16,388 nucleotides of DNA from JAQUYS01 sp964430665 (lineage in GTDB: Archaea > Nanobdellota > Nanobdellia > Woesearchaeales > SKGA01): positions 1 through 16,388 of the forward strand of contig CAYSFC010000016.1 in NCBI GenBank assembly GCA_964430665.1, written 5' to 3'. The position numbers were made by a program, and so were the translations under genes. Position 1 is the first letter of the stretch; every line of letters begins with the position of its first letter. Positions 1-5,793 of this stretch are shown in pieces. The notes below the pieces were generated by a model, which worked only from the letters and a program-made list of their open reading frames with translations, was not told the DNA's origin and ran no database searches.

Positions 1-308
1 CCTAATTCATCAAGAATATCTTTAGCTTTTATAGCATAAGCTTCATCCAAAGTCATACCAACAACCATTTGAGATAACATTGATGTAGATGCAATTGCAG
101 AAGCACAACCAAAAGTTTTCCAAAGACATTTTACAATCTTTCCATCAACAACCTTTATCCAAATTTTCATGATATCTCCACAAGCAGGCGAACCAACTTC
201 ACCCATAGCATCCATATCTTTAATTTGAGATTCATCTAAAACTGCATTTCTAGGTCTAACGAAATGATCCTTTACTTTGTCTGTGTAAAACCAATCTTGT
301 CCATCCAT
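1..308 (-). CDS. iscU: IscU/NifU-type Fe-S cluster assembly scaffold (partial, 3' end beyond window)
   Basis: Scaffold on which iron-sulfur clusters are built from sulfur delivered by the cysteine desulfurase, then passed to apo-proteins in the cytosol. I translated about 102 residues. The N-terminus reads MDGQDWFYTDKVKDHF. Cluster-ligand motifs are GSPACGD (Cys43, Asp45) and FGCASAIAS (Cys68), spaced as the first two IscU cysteines and the assembly Asp are. The third ligand cysteine and the LPPVK motif should lie beyond the left edge. The ATG at 308-306 follows the desulfurase stop by 1 nt. A good archaeal Shine-Dalgarno, GGTGAT (minus strand of 313-318), sits 4 nt upstream, so translation is coupled. 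It is last or near last in the ArsR-IscS-IscU operon. Family assignment is secure; function is from family knowledge. Confidence 0.93.
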   Translation of the reverse strand, partial: MDGQDWFYTDKVKDHFVRPRNAVLDESQIKDMDAMGEVGSPACGDIMKIWIKVVDGKIVKCLWKTFGCASAIASTSMLSQMVVGMTLDEAYAIKAKDILDEL

Positions 309-309
309 T

Positions 310-1440
310 TTAATCACCAATTGCAGAAATTTTTCTTAATTTATTTACAATTTCTTTAACTTTTTTAATAACGATTTCAACTTCTTCCGAAGTATTAAAA
401 GAATTTAATGTGAATCTTATAGAAGAATGAGAAACTTCGGGTTTCAAACCCAATGACGTTAAAACATGAGAAGGTTCTAAACTTTTTGAAGAACAAGCTG
501 AACCTGTAGAAACAAAAATTCCTTCTTCATTCAACATCAAAATCATAGATTCTCCTTCAACACCAATAAATGAAATATTAACATTGTTAGGTAATCTTTT
601 TTCCCAAGATCCATTTAATTGAGTATTAGAAATTTCCAATAAACCTTCTTTTAATCTTGAAGATAGTTTTTTAACATGTTCAACCTTCTTTTCCAAATTT
701 TCTCTAGCAATTTCAAAAGCTTTAGCAAATCCAACAATTAAAGGAACATTTTCAGTTCCACTTCGTAAACCTTCTTCCTGTCCTCCCCCATAAATAATAG
801 GTTCTAATTCAACACCCTTATTCACCAATACACCAATACCTTTAGGACCATTTATTTTTGAACCATTCAAAGTAATCAAATCAGCACCAATATTTAAATT
901 TAAATATTGTGAAGCTTGACACGCATCTGTATGAAAAATAACTCCTTTTTCTTTACAAATTTTAGAAATTTTATTCACATCTTGAACTACGCCAATCTCA
1001 TTATTTGCATAAATTATTGAAACCAATATAGTGTCTTCTCTAATTAAATTTTTTAACTCATCTAATTTAACAAAACCTTCTTCATCAACATTTACAACAG
1101 AAACATCAAACCCTTCTTTGACAAGATGCATGGCACTTTCTTTTACAGCAGGATGTTCTATTGAAGAAATAATTATATGTCCTTTACCTTTTTTTCTAGC
1201 AAAACCTAATATTGCCAAATTCGCAGATTCTGTACCAGAACCAGTAAAAATAATTTCTTCAGGTTCAACACAAATTAATTTAGCAATTTTCTTTCTAGCA
1301 TTATAAACTGCTTTCAAAGCATCAAGACCTTTCTGGTGCATAGAACCTGGATTCCCATAATTTTCCGAGAAATAAGGAAGCATTTCATCTAAAACTTCTT
1401 CATTTACAGGAGTTGTTGAAGAATTATCAAAATAAATCAT
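310..1440 (-). CDS. iscS: Cysteine desulfurase, IscS/NifS group
   Basis: PLP enzyme that takes sulfur from cysteine and hands a persulfide to the IscU scaffold. Numbered from the chosen start (376 aa): the N-terminus MIYFDNSSTTP is typical; IEHPAV carries the PLP-stacking His96; HTDACQ holds Asp172 and Gln175; the Schiff-base lysine is Lys195 in NGSKINGPKG; RSGTEN binds phosphate; the mobile loop STGSACSSKSLEPSHVL carries the persulfide Cys316, as in IscS-type enzymes. One oddity: the residue before the PLP lysine is Ser, where His is usual (HK). An in-frame ATG 12 nt upstream (1452) is possible. The ATG at 1440 is preferred because it forms a 4-nt ATGA overlap with the regulator stop and matches the family N-terminus. 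The minus strand of 1447-1454 (CGGTGTGG) may be its ribosome binding site. Confidence 0.95.
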   Translation of the reverse strand: MIYFDNSSTTPVNEEVLDEMLPYFSENYGNPGSMHQKGLDALKAVYNARKKIAKLICVEPEEIIFTGSGTESANLAILGFARKKGKGHIIISSIEHPAVKESAMHLVKEGFDVSVVNVDEEGFVKLDELKNLIREDTILVSIIYANNEIGVVQDVNKISKICKEKGVIFHTDACQASQYLNLNIGADLITLNGSKINGPKGIGVLVNKGVELEPIIYGGGQEEGLRSGTENVPLIVGFAKAFEIARENLEKKVEHVKKLSSRLKEGLLEISNTQLNGSWEKRLPNNVNISFIGVEGESMILMLNEEGIFVSTGSACSSKSLEPSHVLTSLGLKPEVSHSSIRFTLNSFNTSEEVEIVIKKVKEIVNKLRKISAIGD

Positions 1441-1736
1441 TTCAAACCACACCGTCCATTACAATTTTTTTGCACGTGTTTTTCTACCAACTTCAACATC
1501 GGTTCTATAGTTTCTTTATTCAAAGAATATATTCTATTTTTACCTTCTTGTTTAACTTCAACAACATTACAAGCCAACAAAGTCTTAAGATTATGACTTA
1601 TCTTAGATTGTTCTTCTTTAGTCAGAAAACAAATTTGGCTAACGCTTAAAGGACTCTCAATTAAGCATTCTATTATCTTAAATCTGGTCTTATTTGCTAT
1701 GACTTCGAAAAAATGATAATATGATTTACATTTCAT
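1437..1736 (-). CDS. ArsR-family winged-helix repressor of the Fe-S operon
   Basis: 99-residue winged-helix DNA-binding protein. Residues 10-70 fit the ArsR fold: KTRFKIIECL helix, SVSQIC helix, recognition helix around EEQSKISHNLKTL, and the wing EVKQEGKNRIYSL. It has six cysteines (3, 24, 36, 56, 92, 96) plus a C-terminal H87-x4-C-x3-C cluster, so a metal, Fe-S or thiol sensor is plausible. It is the first gene of an operon with iscS (ATGA overlap) and iscU. It begins right on a palindrome that looks like its own operator, which suggests autoregulation of Fe-S assembly, analogous to bacterial IscR or SufR but from another family. The family call is secure. The ligand and regulatory logic are inference. 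A conventional arsenic or zinc role is the alternative. Confidence 0.88.
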   Translation of the reverse strand: MKCKSYYHFFEVIANKTRFKIIECLIESPLSVSQICFLTKEEQSKISHNLKTLLACNVVEVKQEGKNRIYSLNKETIEPMLKLVEKHVQKNCNGRCGLK

Positions 1737-1754
1737 ATGAAATTGTATTCATAT
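1735..1754. promoter_or_regulatory. Palindromic ArsR-type operator over the isc-operon start
   Basis: Perfect inverted repeat ATATGAA-6 nt-TTCATAT. Its left arm includes the start codon of the ArsR gene (minus strand, 1736-1734). Size and sequence resemble ArsR/SmtB operators. The predicted transcription start falls inside it, so bound protein would block initiation or early elongation. Binding by the adjacent regulator is inferred. Confidence 0.65.
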
Positions 1755-1758
1755 ATTA

Positions 1759-1767
1759 TTTATAAAT
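1759..1767 (-). promoter_or_regulatory. TATA box of the ArsR-iscS-iscU operon
   Basis: Minus-strand ATTTATAAA, centred about 27 nt upstream of the regulator ATG at 1736. This spacing predicts a leaderless mRNA starting at or next to the start codon, inside the operator palindrome. Confidence 0.6.
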
Positions 1768-1781
1768 GTTTCGGGGCAAAG

Positions 1782-1866
1782 TTTAAAAATAAGATGCTTT
1801 AACTAATATTAGGGGAGATGTAGACGATATTATTAATTTCGTTGCATTTGAATGAAACTCTGTTGA
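1782..1866 (+). promoter_or_regulatory. GINS promoter and leader with TTAGGGGAG motif and a tiny upstream ORF
   Basis: TTTAAAAAT at 1782-1790 is a TATA candidate; its predicted start (about 1810) coincides with TTAGGGGAG at 1809-1817. The leader would then be about 55 nt. Within it, ATG AAA CTC TGT TGA (1852-1866) encodes MKLC and ends directly against the GINS ATG at 1867. The decamer TTGAATGAAA occurs twice (1848-1857 and 1863-1872), once at each ATG. A second A/T-rich box near 1829-1837 could instead give a nearly leaderless start. Which promoter is used cannot be told from sequence. Confidence 0.4.
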
Positions 1867-2592
1867 ATGAAAATGGATATACATATAACTTACGAAACTC
1901 TTTTTGACTTATTAAGGAAGGAACGTTCTCTTAATGAGTTGCAAACATTAGATACAGATTTCTGGGTTCACGTTCTAGATTATATTAAAGAAAAAGAAGG
2001 AGAAACAAATAAAAGTAAACCTCCTTCCGAAGTCGAAAGAATAAAACTTCAAATAAATAATGTTAAAAGAATAATCAAAGAAATATATGAAAGGAGAGAA
2101 AGAAAAATCTTAAACATAGCTCTTAATGTTGTAAGAACAGACACTTCTTCTTTTGTAGATACTCAAAACATGCTCCCTGAAGAAAAAGCTCTTTTCAAAG
2201 ACACTTTAACAATATTAAAATCATATAAGAAAAATATATTATCAAATGTTTTTGCAGGTTTAAAACCAGACATATCAAACATATCTTCAACAAAAACACA
2301 AATATATACTTCTTTAGAATCTGAATTAGTAGATGAAGAACCTGAATTAAAACCAGAAATTATTAAAGAAGTTAAAATTGAAGAAATTTCTAAAGAAGAA
2401 GTTTTAGAAGAAGAAAAAGAATTAGTGGTTGATAAAAATGGTAAAGTTTCTGTAAAGTTTCTAACAACGGTGCCTAAATTTATGGGAATGAATAAAGATA
2501 TGTTTGGACCATTTAATGAAGGAGATTCAGCATCATTACCTGAAAAAATAGCTAAGATTCTATTAAAAAAGGGAAAAGTTGAATGTGTTTAA
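1867..2592 (+). CDS. Archaeal GINS subunit (Gins51/Gins15 type)
   Basis: Subunit of the archaeal GINS complex, which joins MCM helicase and the RecJ-like Cdc45 homologue in the replicative CMG helicase. In 241 aa, residues 1-145 form the helical A domain, with the family signatures YETLFDLLRKERSLNELQTL, an IYERRERKIL helix and LLPEEKALF-like MLPEEKALF. Residues 146-190 are a Glu/Lys-rich linker. Residues 191-241 form the small beta B domain (VKFLTTVPKFMG, DMFGPFNEGD, SLPEKIAKILLKKGKVE). A-then-B order is the Gins51 (Sld5/Psf1-like) arrangement. ATG 1867 is used; ATG 1873 (MDIHITYETL) is equally possible. The stop lies 1 nt before the radical SAM gene, suggesting one transcript. Confidence 0.88.
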   Translation: MKMDIHITYETLFDLLRKERSLNELQTLDTDFWVHVLDYIKEKEGETNKSKPPSEVERIKLQINNVKRIIKEIYERRERKILNIALNVVRTDTSSFVDTQNMLPEEKALFKDTLTILKSYKKNILSNVFAGLKPDISNISSTKTQIYTSLESELVDEEPELKPEIIKEVKIEEISKEEVLEEEKELVVDKNGKVSVKFLTTVPKFMGMNKDMFGPFNEGDSASLPEKIAKILLKKGKVECV

Positions 2593-2593
2593 A

Positions 2594-3823
2594 ATGACTC
2601 GTCTTAACTTCGACAATTTTAGTTTTTTCATTGAAGAAAACCAAGTAAAAATAGACTTTGGAAAACATTACTTTTTTAAAATAAATTTACAAGATTTAAA
2701 AGATATAGATAATGAAATAATTATATCTGAAAAATATTTAGAATTTCCAAACTTAACTGAAAAGTCCGCAAATAACAAAATAAATAAAATAATTGATAAC
2801 GGATTACATAATTTAACAAACTCATTTACAAATAAAAAAGTTCTTTTTATAGATGAATATTCAAACATTCCTTTAATAGGTTCGGGAGAGTTCGGAATTA
2901 TTGATAGAAATACAAACATAATTGAAATCAAACCAGTAACAGGATGTAATTTAGACTGTATATATTGTTCAGTTAATGCAGGAGATAAAAAGAAAACAAT
3001 AGATATTCTCATAGATCCATATTATTTAATACAAGAAAGTAAAAAAGTAGCCATACAAAAAACTCATGATGTTGAATTTAATATAAATCCTCATGGCGAA
3101 CCATTACTTTATCCTTTCATGGAAGAGTTGATTTCCGGATTAAAAGAGTTTTCAAAAGTTATATCTATTAATACCAACGGAACATTTCTAAACAAAGAAA
3201 AAATAAATGCTTTAATTGAAGCAGGATTAACAAGAATAAATCTTTCATTAAATACTTTGGATCAAGAAATTGCAAGTAAAATGTCAGGAAAAGCATACCC
3301 TTTAAAACATGTTTTACAAATGATTAAATATGCTCAAGAAAAAGGATTAGCAGTTTTAATAGCTCCTGTAATTGTACCAACATTTAATGATTCTAATGAA
3401 AGAGATATAGAACCACTAATCCAACTTTCTCAAAAATTAAAAAGCAATTTTCCCAAAATAGGATTTCAAAAATTTTTAAATTACAAAGGTGGAAAAAATC
3501 CAGTAAACGAAATTCCTTTCGAAGATTTTTTTGAAAACTTAAGAATTTTTGAAGACAAATATAATTTAGTTTTAACACCAAAAAAAGATTACAATCCATT
3601 TTTAATATATGAAGACAAAACATTAGAAAAACCTTTCACCAAAAATCAAACAGTTAAAGTAGATATAATTTGTCCTTCAAGAAATATTGGAGAAACTCTT
3701 TGTAAAGCTTCAAATAGAATTGTAACTGTGCGTGGTTTAAAGAAAGATAAAGGCTCAATTAATGTTAAAATCGTTAGAGATAAACACAATATTTTCATAG
3801 GTGTTCCATTAAATTTATTTTGA
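2594..3823 (+). CDS. Radical SAM enzyme with C-terminal TRAM-like domain (COG2100-like)
   Basis: 409-residue radical SAM protein. Cys118, Cys122 and Cys125 in TGCNLDCIYCS bind the [4Fe-4S] cluster that cleaves SAM. PHGEPLLYP (GEP at 168-170) and INTNGT are further core motifs. After the barrel, residues about 345-405 (IICPSRNIGETL, NRIVTVRGL, VKIVRDKHNIFIG) look like a TRAM-type beta barrel, which binds RNA in tRNA-modifying radical SAM enzymes. The whole resembles an archaeal family annotated only as Fe-S oxidoreductase. A nucleic-acid substrate is inference from TRAM. ATG 2594 directly after the GINS stop was chosen over TTG 2579 and GTG 2585, which would overlap GINS. The 3' end overlaps the convergent neighbour by 9 bp. 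Confidence 0.85.
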   Translation: MTRLNFDNFSFFIEENQVKIDFGKHYFFKINLQDLKDIDNEIIISEKYLEFPNLTEKSANNKINKIIDNGLHNLTNSFTNKKVLFIDEYSNIPLIGSGEFGIIDRNTNIIEIKPVTGCNLDCIYCSVNAGDKKKTIDILIDPYYLIQESKKVAIQKTHDVEFNINPHGEPLLYPFMEELISGLKEFSKVISINTNGTFLNKEKINALIEAGLTRINLSLNTLDQEIASKMSGKAYPLKHVLQMIKYAQEKGLAVLIAPVIVPTFNDSNERDIEPLIQLSQKLKSNFPKIGFQKFLNYKGGKNPVNEIPFEDFFENLRIFEDKYNLVLTPKKDYNPFLIYEDKTLEKPFTKNQTVKVDIICPSRNIGETLCKASNRIVTVRGLKKDKGSINVKIVRDKHNIFIGVPLNLF

Positions 3824-4153
3824 ACAGAATTTTTGTTTTATATGAGAAAAAAGTAATTCTTGAGAGGTTTCATTTTCTAAGAACAATTTATATTCAAAAT
3901 TTAAGCTTGAAAAAAATCGAGAAATTCTTCCCAAATTAACCCAATCATCTAAATTCGGTCTTGGAAAATAAGTTTGAATTAATTCCAAATATAATCCTTT
4001 TTCTTTAACAAGGAAAGTTCCATATTTAGTGTGAGAAAATATTTTGCCCGAAGGAGTATTTACAATTATAAAAGGTGTGTGAGTTCTTGAGAGATTAGAA
4101 GCAAATTCCACCTCCGAGCAATCTATTTTAAATATAATTTCTTGCGAATTCAT
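3815..4153 (-). CDS. Hypothetical protein, 112 aa
   Basis: No family recognised. It is a soluble, mixed alpha/beta-looking protein with two cysteines (12 and 110), no membrane segment and no signal peptide. The middle (HTPFIIVNTPSGKIFSHTKY) looks like paired beta strands. The last third is helical. It is judged real because a strong TATA box lies 32 nt upstream of its ATG, its amino acid makeup matches the neighbours, and it fills a gap that would otherwise be empty. It ends convergently inside the last 9 bp of the radical SAM gene and shares a divergent promoter region with the next gene. Confidence 0.65.
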   Translation of the reverse strand: MNSQEIIFKIDCSEVEFASNLSRTHTPFIIVNTPSGKIFSHTKYGTFLVKEKGLYLELIQTYFPRPNLDDWVNLGRISRFFSSLNFEYKLFLENETSQELLFSHIKQKFCSK

Positions 4154-4180
4154 TGTGTTACTATTTTTAAGTAGTATGTA

Positions 4181-4189
4181 TTTATAAAT
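4181..4189 (-). promoter_or_regulatory. TATA box of the 112-aa hypothetical gene
   Basis: Minus-strand ATTTATAAA centred 32 nt upstream of ATG 4153, predicting a transcript start within a few nt of the start codon. Confidence 0.5.
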
Positions 4190-4252
4190 CTTTCGTTTTT
4201 AACCACTTACAAGTAACAAATTAATTAAAATATATAAAGTATATGTAAAACA

Positions 4253-4263
4253 TTAAATATATA
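4253..4263 (+). promoter_or_regulatory. TATA box of the 162-aa hypothetical gene
   Basis: TTAAATATATA centred 23 nt before ATG 4281, consistent with a leaderless mRNA. A second box-like stretch lies at 4228-4238 (AAATATATAAA). The 127-bp divergent region 4154-4280 also has separated inverted arms, TGTTACT (4156-4162) and AGTAACA (4212-4218), of unknown meaning. Confidence 0.5.
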
Positions 4264-4280
4264 CGTGTATTTGAGTCATT

Positions 4281-4769
4281 ATGGTTTATAAATATCATAA
4301 AGATATACCTAGAAGATTATATTTCATTCATCCAAATAAAGGTAATCTGGCTTTAATTTCAAATTACGATAAATTCTACTCAAACCTTCATTTCAATGAA
4401 ATTAAGGGAATTGTTATAACAAGACATAAAATAAATTCTCCCGATCTAATATTTCCACAATCTCAATATGAAGAGATAATAGAAAAATATTCTTGCGAAG
4501 ATGAAATTTTCACAGAAATCGATCAAGATGTCTTTTTTACATACTTTTCAAAACTTAATTTTTCAAATCTTCATACTCTTCCTCTAGAAAAAAAAGAAGA
4601 ATCTAAAATAAAATTAAATTACTTAGAAGGAATGTTGAAAATACCTAAAGATTCAAAAGATAAAGATTTCATAATAGAAAAAATAATTTCAAGAGAATAT
4701 GTAAAGACAAAAATAACTCATGAATATATTTTATTTGATAATTTTTTTAAAAGAAAATCAGATTACTAA
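4281..4769 (+). CDS. Hypothetical protein, 162 aa
   Basis: No family recognised. The N-terminal half (RRLYFIHPNKGNLALISNYD, then IKGIVITRHKI) looks like alternating beta strands. Residues 60-95 are acidic and aromatic (YEEIIEKYSCEDEIF, DQDVFFTYFSKL). The C-terminal part is charged and helical. No signal peptide, membrane helix or catalytic motif was seen. The start follows a good TATA box at leaderless spacing. The stop shares 4 bp (CTAA) with the convergent membrane-protein gene. Divergent from the 112-aa gene, so the two could be co-regulated, but that is only positional. Confidence 0.65.
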   Translation: MVYKYHKDIPRRLYFIHPNKGNLALISNYDKFYSNLHFNEIKGIVITRHKINSPDLIFPQSQYEEIIEKYSCEDEIFTEIDQDVFFTYFSKLNFSNLHTLPLEKKEESKIKLNYLEGMLKIPKDSKDKDFIIEKIISREYVKTKITHEYILFDNFFKRKSDY

Positions 4770-5425
4770 TTCTTTTTAGATTTTGTTTTCTTAACAGGTT
4801 TCTTTTTAGCAACCTTTTTCACTGCTTTTTTCTTAACAACTTTTTTCTTAACAGGAGATTTTTTAACAACTTTTTTCTTAACAGGAGATTTTTTAACAAC
4901 CTTTTTCACAGTTTTTCTTTCGCTTTCTTTTTTCAATTCTTTTTCAGCTTCCATTAAAGCTTTAGCTTCTTTTAATATTTGATCAATTTCTTTTGTTTGA
5001 TCTTTATTTTTAACATCAAAATTAACTATTTTTATTGGTTTTTTAGATTTTCTAACCAAAACAAATCTTTCTGCATAAAAGAATGAAGAAAACAATCCAA
5101 GATAAGCTGCAATCATCATACCTAAAAGAATATGATAATGAAGTTTGTAAGTATAACCTGCAAAATAAATCGCAAAAATAAAGTTAGTAGCAACATACAA
5201 TAAATTATATGTTTTAAGTTCATCTTTAGAAAAACTCTTAACTGTTTGTTTGTACAATAAATATGTTATTATAACAAGCAAAGTTAATTTAATAACTTGA
5301 AGTGTTTTTCCAGCATCAAAGAATAAGCTCAATAACAAAAGAAACTGAGCACAATAATTTATCATAAGTGAACTTCTTTTCATATTATTCTTTGATAATT
5401 GGGCTTTCCTTTTAAAAGTTTTCAT
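4766..5425 (-). CDS. Four-helix membrane protein with histone-H1-like lysine-rich tail
   Basis: 219 aa. Residues 23-120 hold about four hydrophobic segments (near 23-37, 43-58, 74-92 and 98-117). Residues 140-170 form a charged helix (EIDQILKEAKALMEAEKEL). Residues 170-219 are almost only Lys, Val, Ala, Pro, Ser and Thr. The tail includes two exact copies of KKSPVKKKVV and further KKxPVKK/KKAVKK variants, like the C-terminal tail of histone H1 or bacterial Hc1/AlgP-type proteins. With four helices and a positive N-terminus, a cytoplasmic tail is likely (inference). It could tether nucleic acid or ribosomes to the membrane. The membrane domain belongs to no family I recognise. The gene ends convergently with a 4-bp overlap. 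Confidence 0.78.
   Translation of the reverse strand: MKTFKRKAQLSKNNMKRSSLMINYCAQFLLLLSLFFDAGKTLQVIKLTLLVIITYLLYKQTVKSFSKDELKTYNLLYVATNFIFAIYFAGYTYKLHYHILLGMMIAAYLGLFSSFFYAERFVLVRKSKKPIKIVNFDVKNKDQTKEIDQILKEAKALMEAEKELKKESERKTVKKVVKKSPVKKKVVKKSPVKKKVVKKKAVKKVAKKKPVKKTKSKKN
4841..4900 (-). repeat. Exact 30-bp tandem repeat encoding the lysine tail
   Basis: Two perfect 30-bp copies (4841-4870 and 4871-4900), with a further 7 bp of the unit preceding at 4834-4840. It encodes the decapeptide KKSPVKKKVV twice in the membrane protein. Exact identity at the DNA level implies recent duplication, so copy number may vary between strains. Confidence 0.9.
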
Positions 5426-5436
5426 TCGTGAGTAGT

Positions 5437-5450
5437 TTATTTTTAAATGA
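5437..5450 (-). promoter_or_regulatory. TATA region of the lysine-tail membrane protein
   Basis: On the minus strand, CATTTAAAAATAAA lies about 15-25 nt upstream of ATG 5425. The palindromic TTTATAAATA at 5459-5468 could also serve this strand, with a short leader. Confidence 0.4.
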
Positions 5451-5458
5451 CTAATAAA

Positions 5459-5468
5459 TTTATAAATA
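5459..5468 (+). promoter_or_regulatory. TATA box of the small zinc-ribbon gene
   Basis: TTTATAAATA centred 25 nt upstream of ATG 5488. Leaderless spacing supports that start and supports the short gene being real. Confidence 0.55.
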
Positions 5469-5487
5469 AATTAACTGTTCTTTAATC

Positions 5488-5637
5488 ATGGTAAAATGTG
5501 ATGTATGTGGACAAAAAATCAGACTAACTTTTTTAAACAAAATAATTGGTACTGTTGTACGAGATAAAGACGGGAAGAAAAAAACAGTTTGTTCTGATTG
5601 TCAGAAAAAACATAAGGATTTAAAAGAAGTTCTTTAA
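5488..5637 (+). CDS. Small zinc-ribbon protein, 49 aa
   Basis: A 49-residue ORF starting MVKCDVCGQKIRLTFLNK, with a second knuckle VCSDCQKKHKDLKEVL. The two CxxC pairs (Cys4/Cys7 and Cys35/Cys38) are about 27 residues apart, the classic layout of one zinc-ribbon. The protein is otherwise basic (many Lys), which suits nucleic-acid or ribosome binding, but no specific family is identified. It has its own TATA box at leaderless spacing and is followed by a GC-richer hairpin and tRNA-Thr. Cys spacing, basic makeup and promoter together make it a credible gene despite its size. Confidence 0.78.
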   Translation: MVKCDVCGQKIRLTFLNKIIGTVVRDKDGKKKTVCSDCQKKHKDLKEVL

Positions 5638-5643
5638 ACACCC

Positions 5644-5682
5644 CTTTGGCTTAGTGGGTCATTTACGCATAGGCGAGCAAAG
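5644..5682 (+). other. tRNA-like hairpin between the zinc-ribbon gene and tRNA-Thr
   Basis: 13 base pairs in three blocks (5644-5648/5678-5682, 5649-5653/5670-5674, 5654-5656/5666-5668), with GAG and single-A bulges on the 3' side and a 9-nt loop. It contains TTGGCTTAGTGG (5646-5657), identical to residues 7-18 of the tRNA-Thr gene 81 nt downstream. It could be the 3' end structure of the zinc-ribbon mRNA, a decayed tRNA copy or an RNA element. No T arm or anticodon arm is present. Confidence 0.4.
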
Positions 5683-5694
5683 TATGTTTTACGA

Positions 5695-5702
5695 TATTTA
5701 AG
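5695..5702 (+). promoter_or_regulatory. TATA box of tRNA-Thr
   Basis: TATTTAAG centred about 23 nt upstream of the mature tRNA 5' end, the usual archaeal tRNA promoter position. Confidence 0.5.
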
Positions 5703-5720
5703 CATACACAAAAACTCACT

Positions 5721-5793
5721 GCCTCCTTGGCTTAGTGGCTATAGCAGCTGCCTCGTAAGCAGCAGATCCCGAGTTCAAATCTCGGAGGAGGCT
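5721..5793 (+). tRNA. tRNA-Thr (anticodon CGT)
   Basis: A complete 73-nt cloverleaf. Acceptor GCCTCCT pairs with AGGAGGC (5786-5792), and the discriminator is T5793, usual for archaeal tRNA-Thr. The D arm has one weak pair. The anticodon stem GCTGC/GCAGC encloses the loop CTCGTAA, giving anticodon CGT at 5754-5756, which reads ACG. The variable region is 5 nt. The T arm is CCGAG-TTCAAAT-CTCGG. No CCA is encoded and there is no intron. Its last 19 nt (5775-5793) are antisense to the 3' end of the dihydrouridine synthase gene. Confidence 0.95.

Noticed and set aside
1031..1306. A 91-residue plus-strand frame inside iscS.
   Set aside because: Fully within a well-supported desulfurase gene, with no recognisable motifs.
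5644..5682. A second tRNA gene.
   Set aside because: Only 12 nt match tRNA-Thr, and no anticodon arm, T arm or closing acceptor strand follows.
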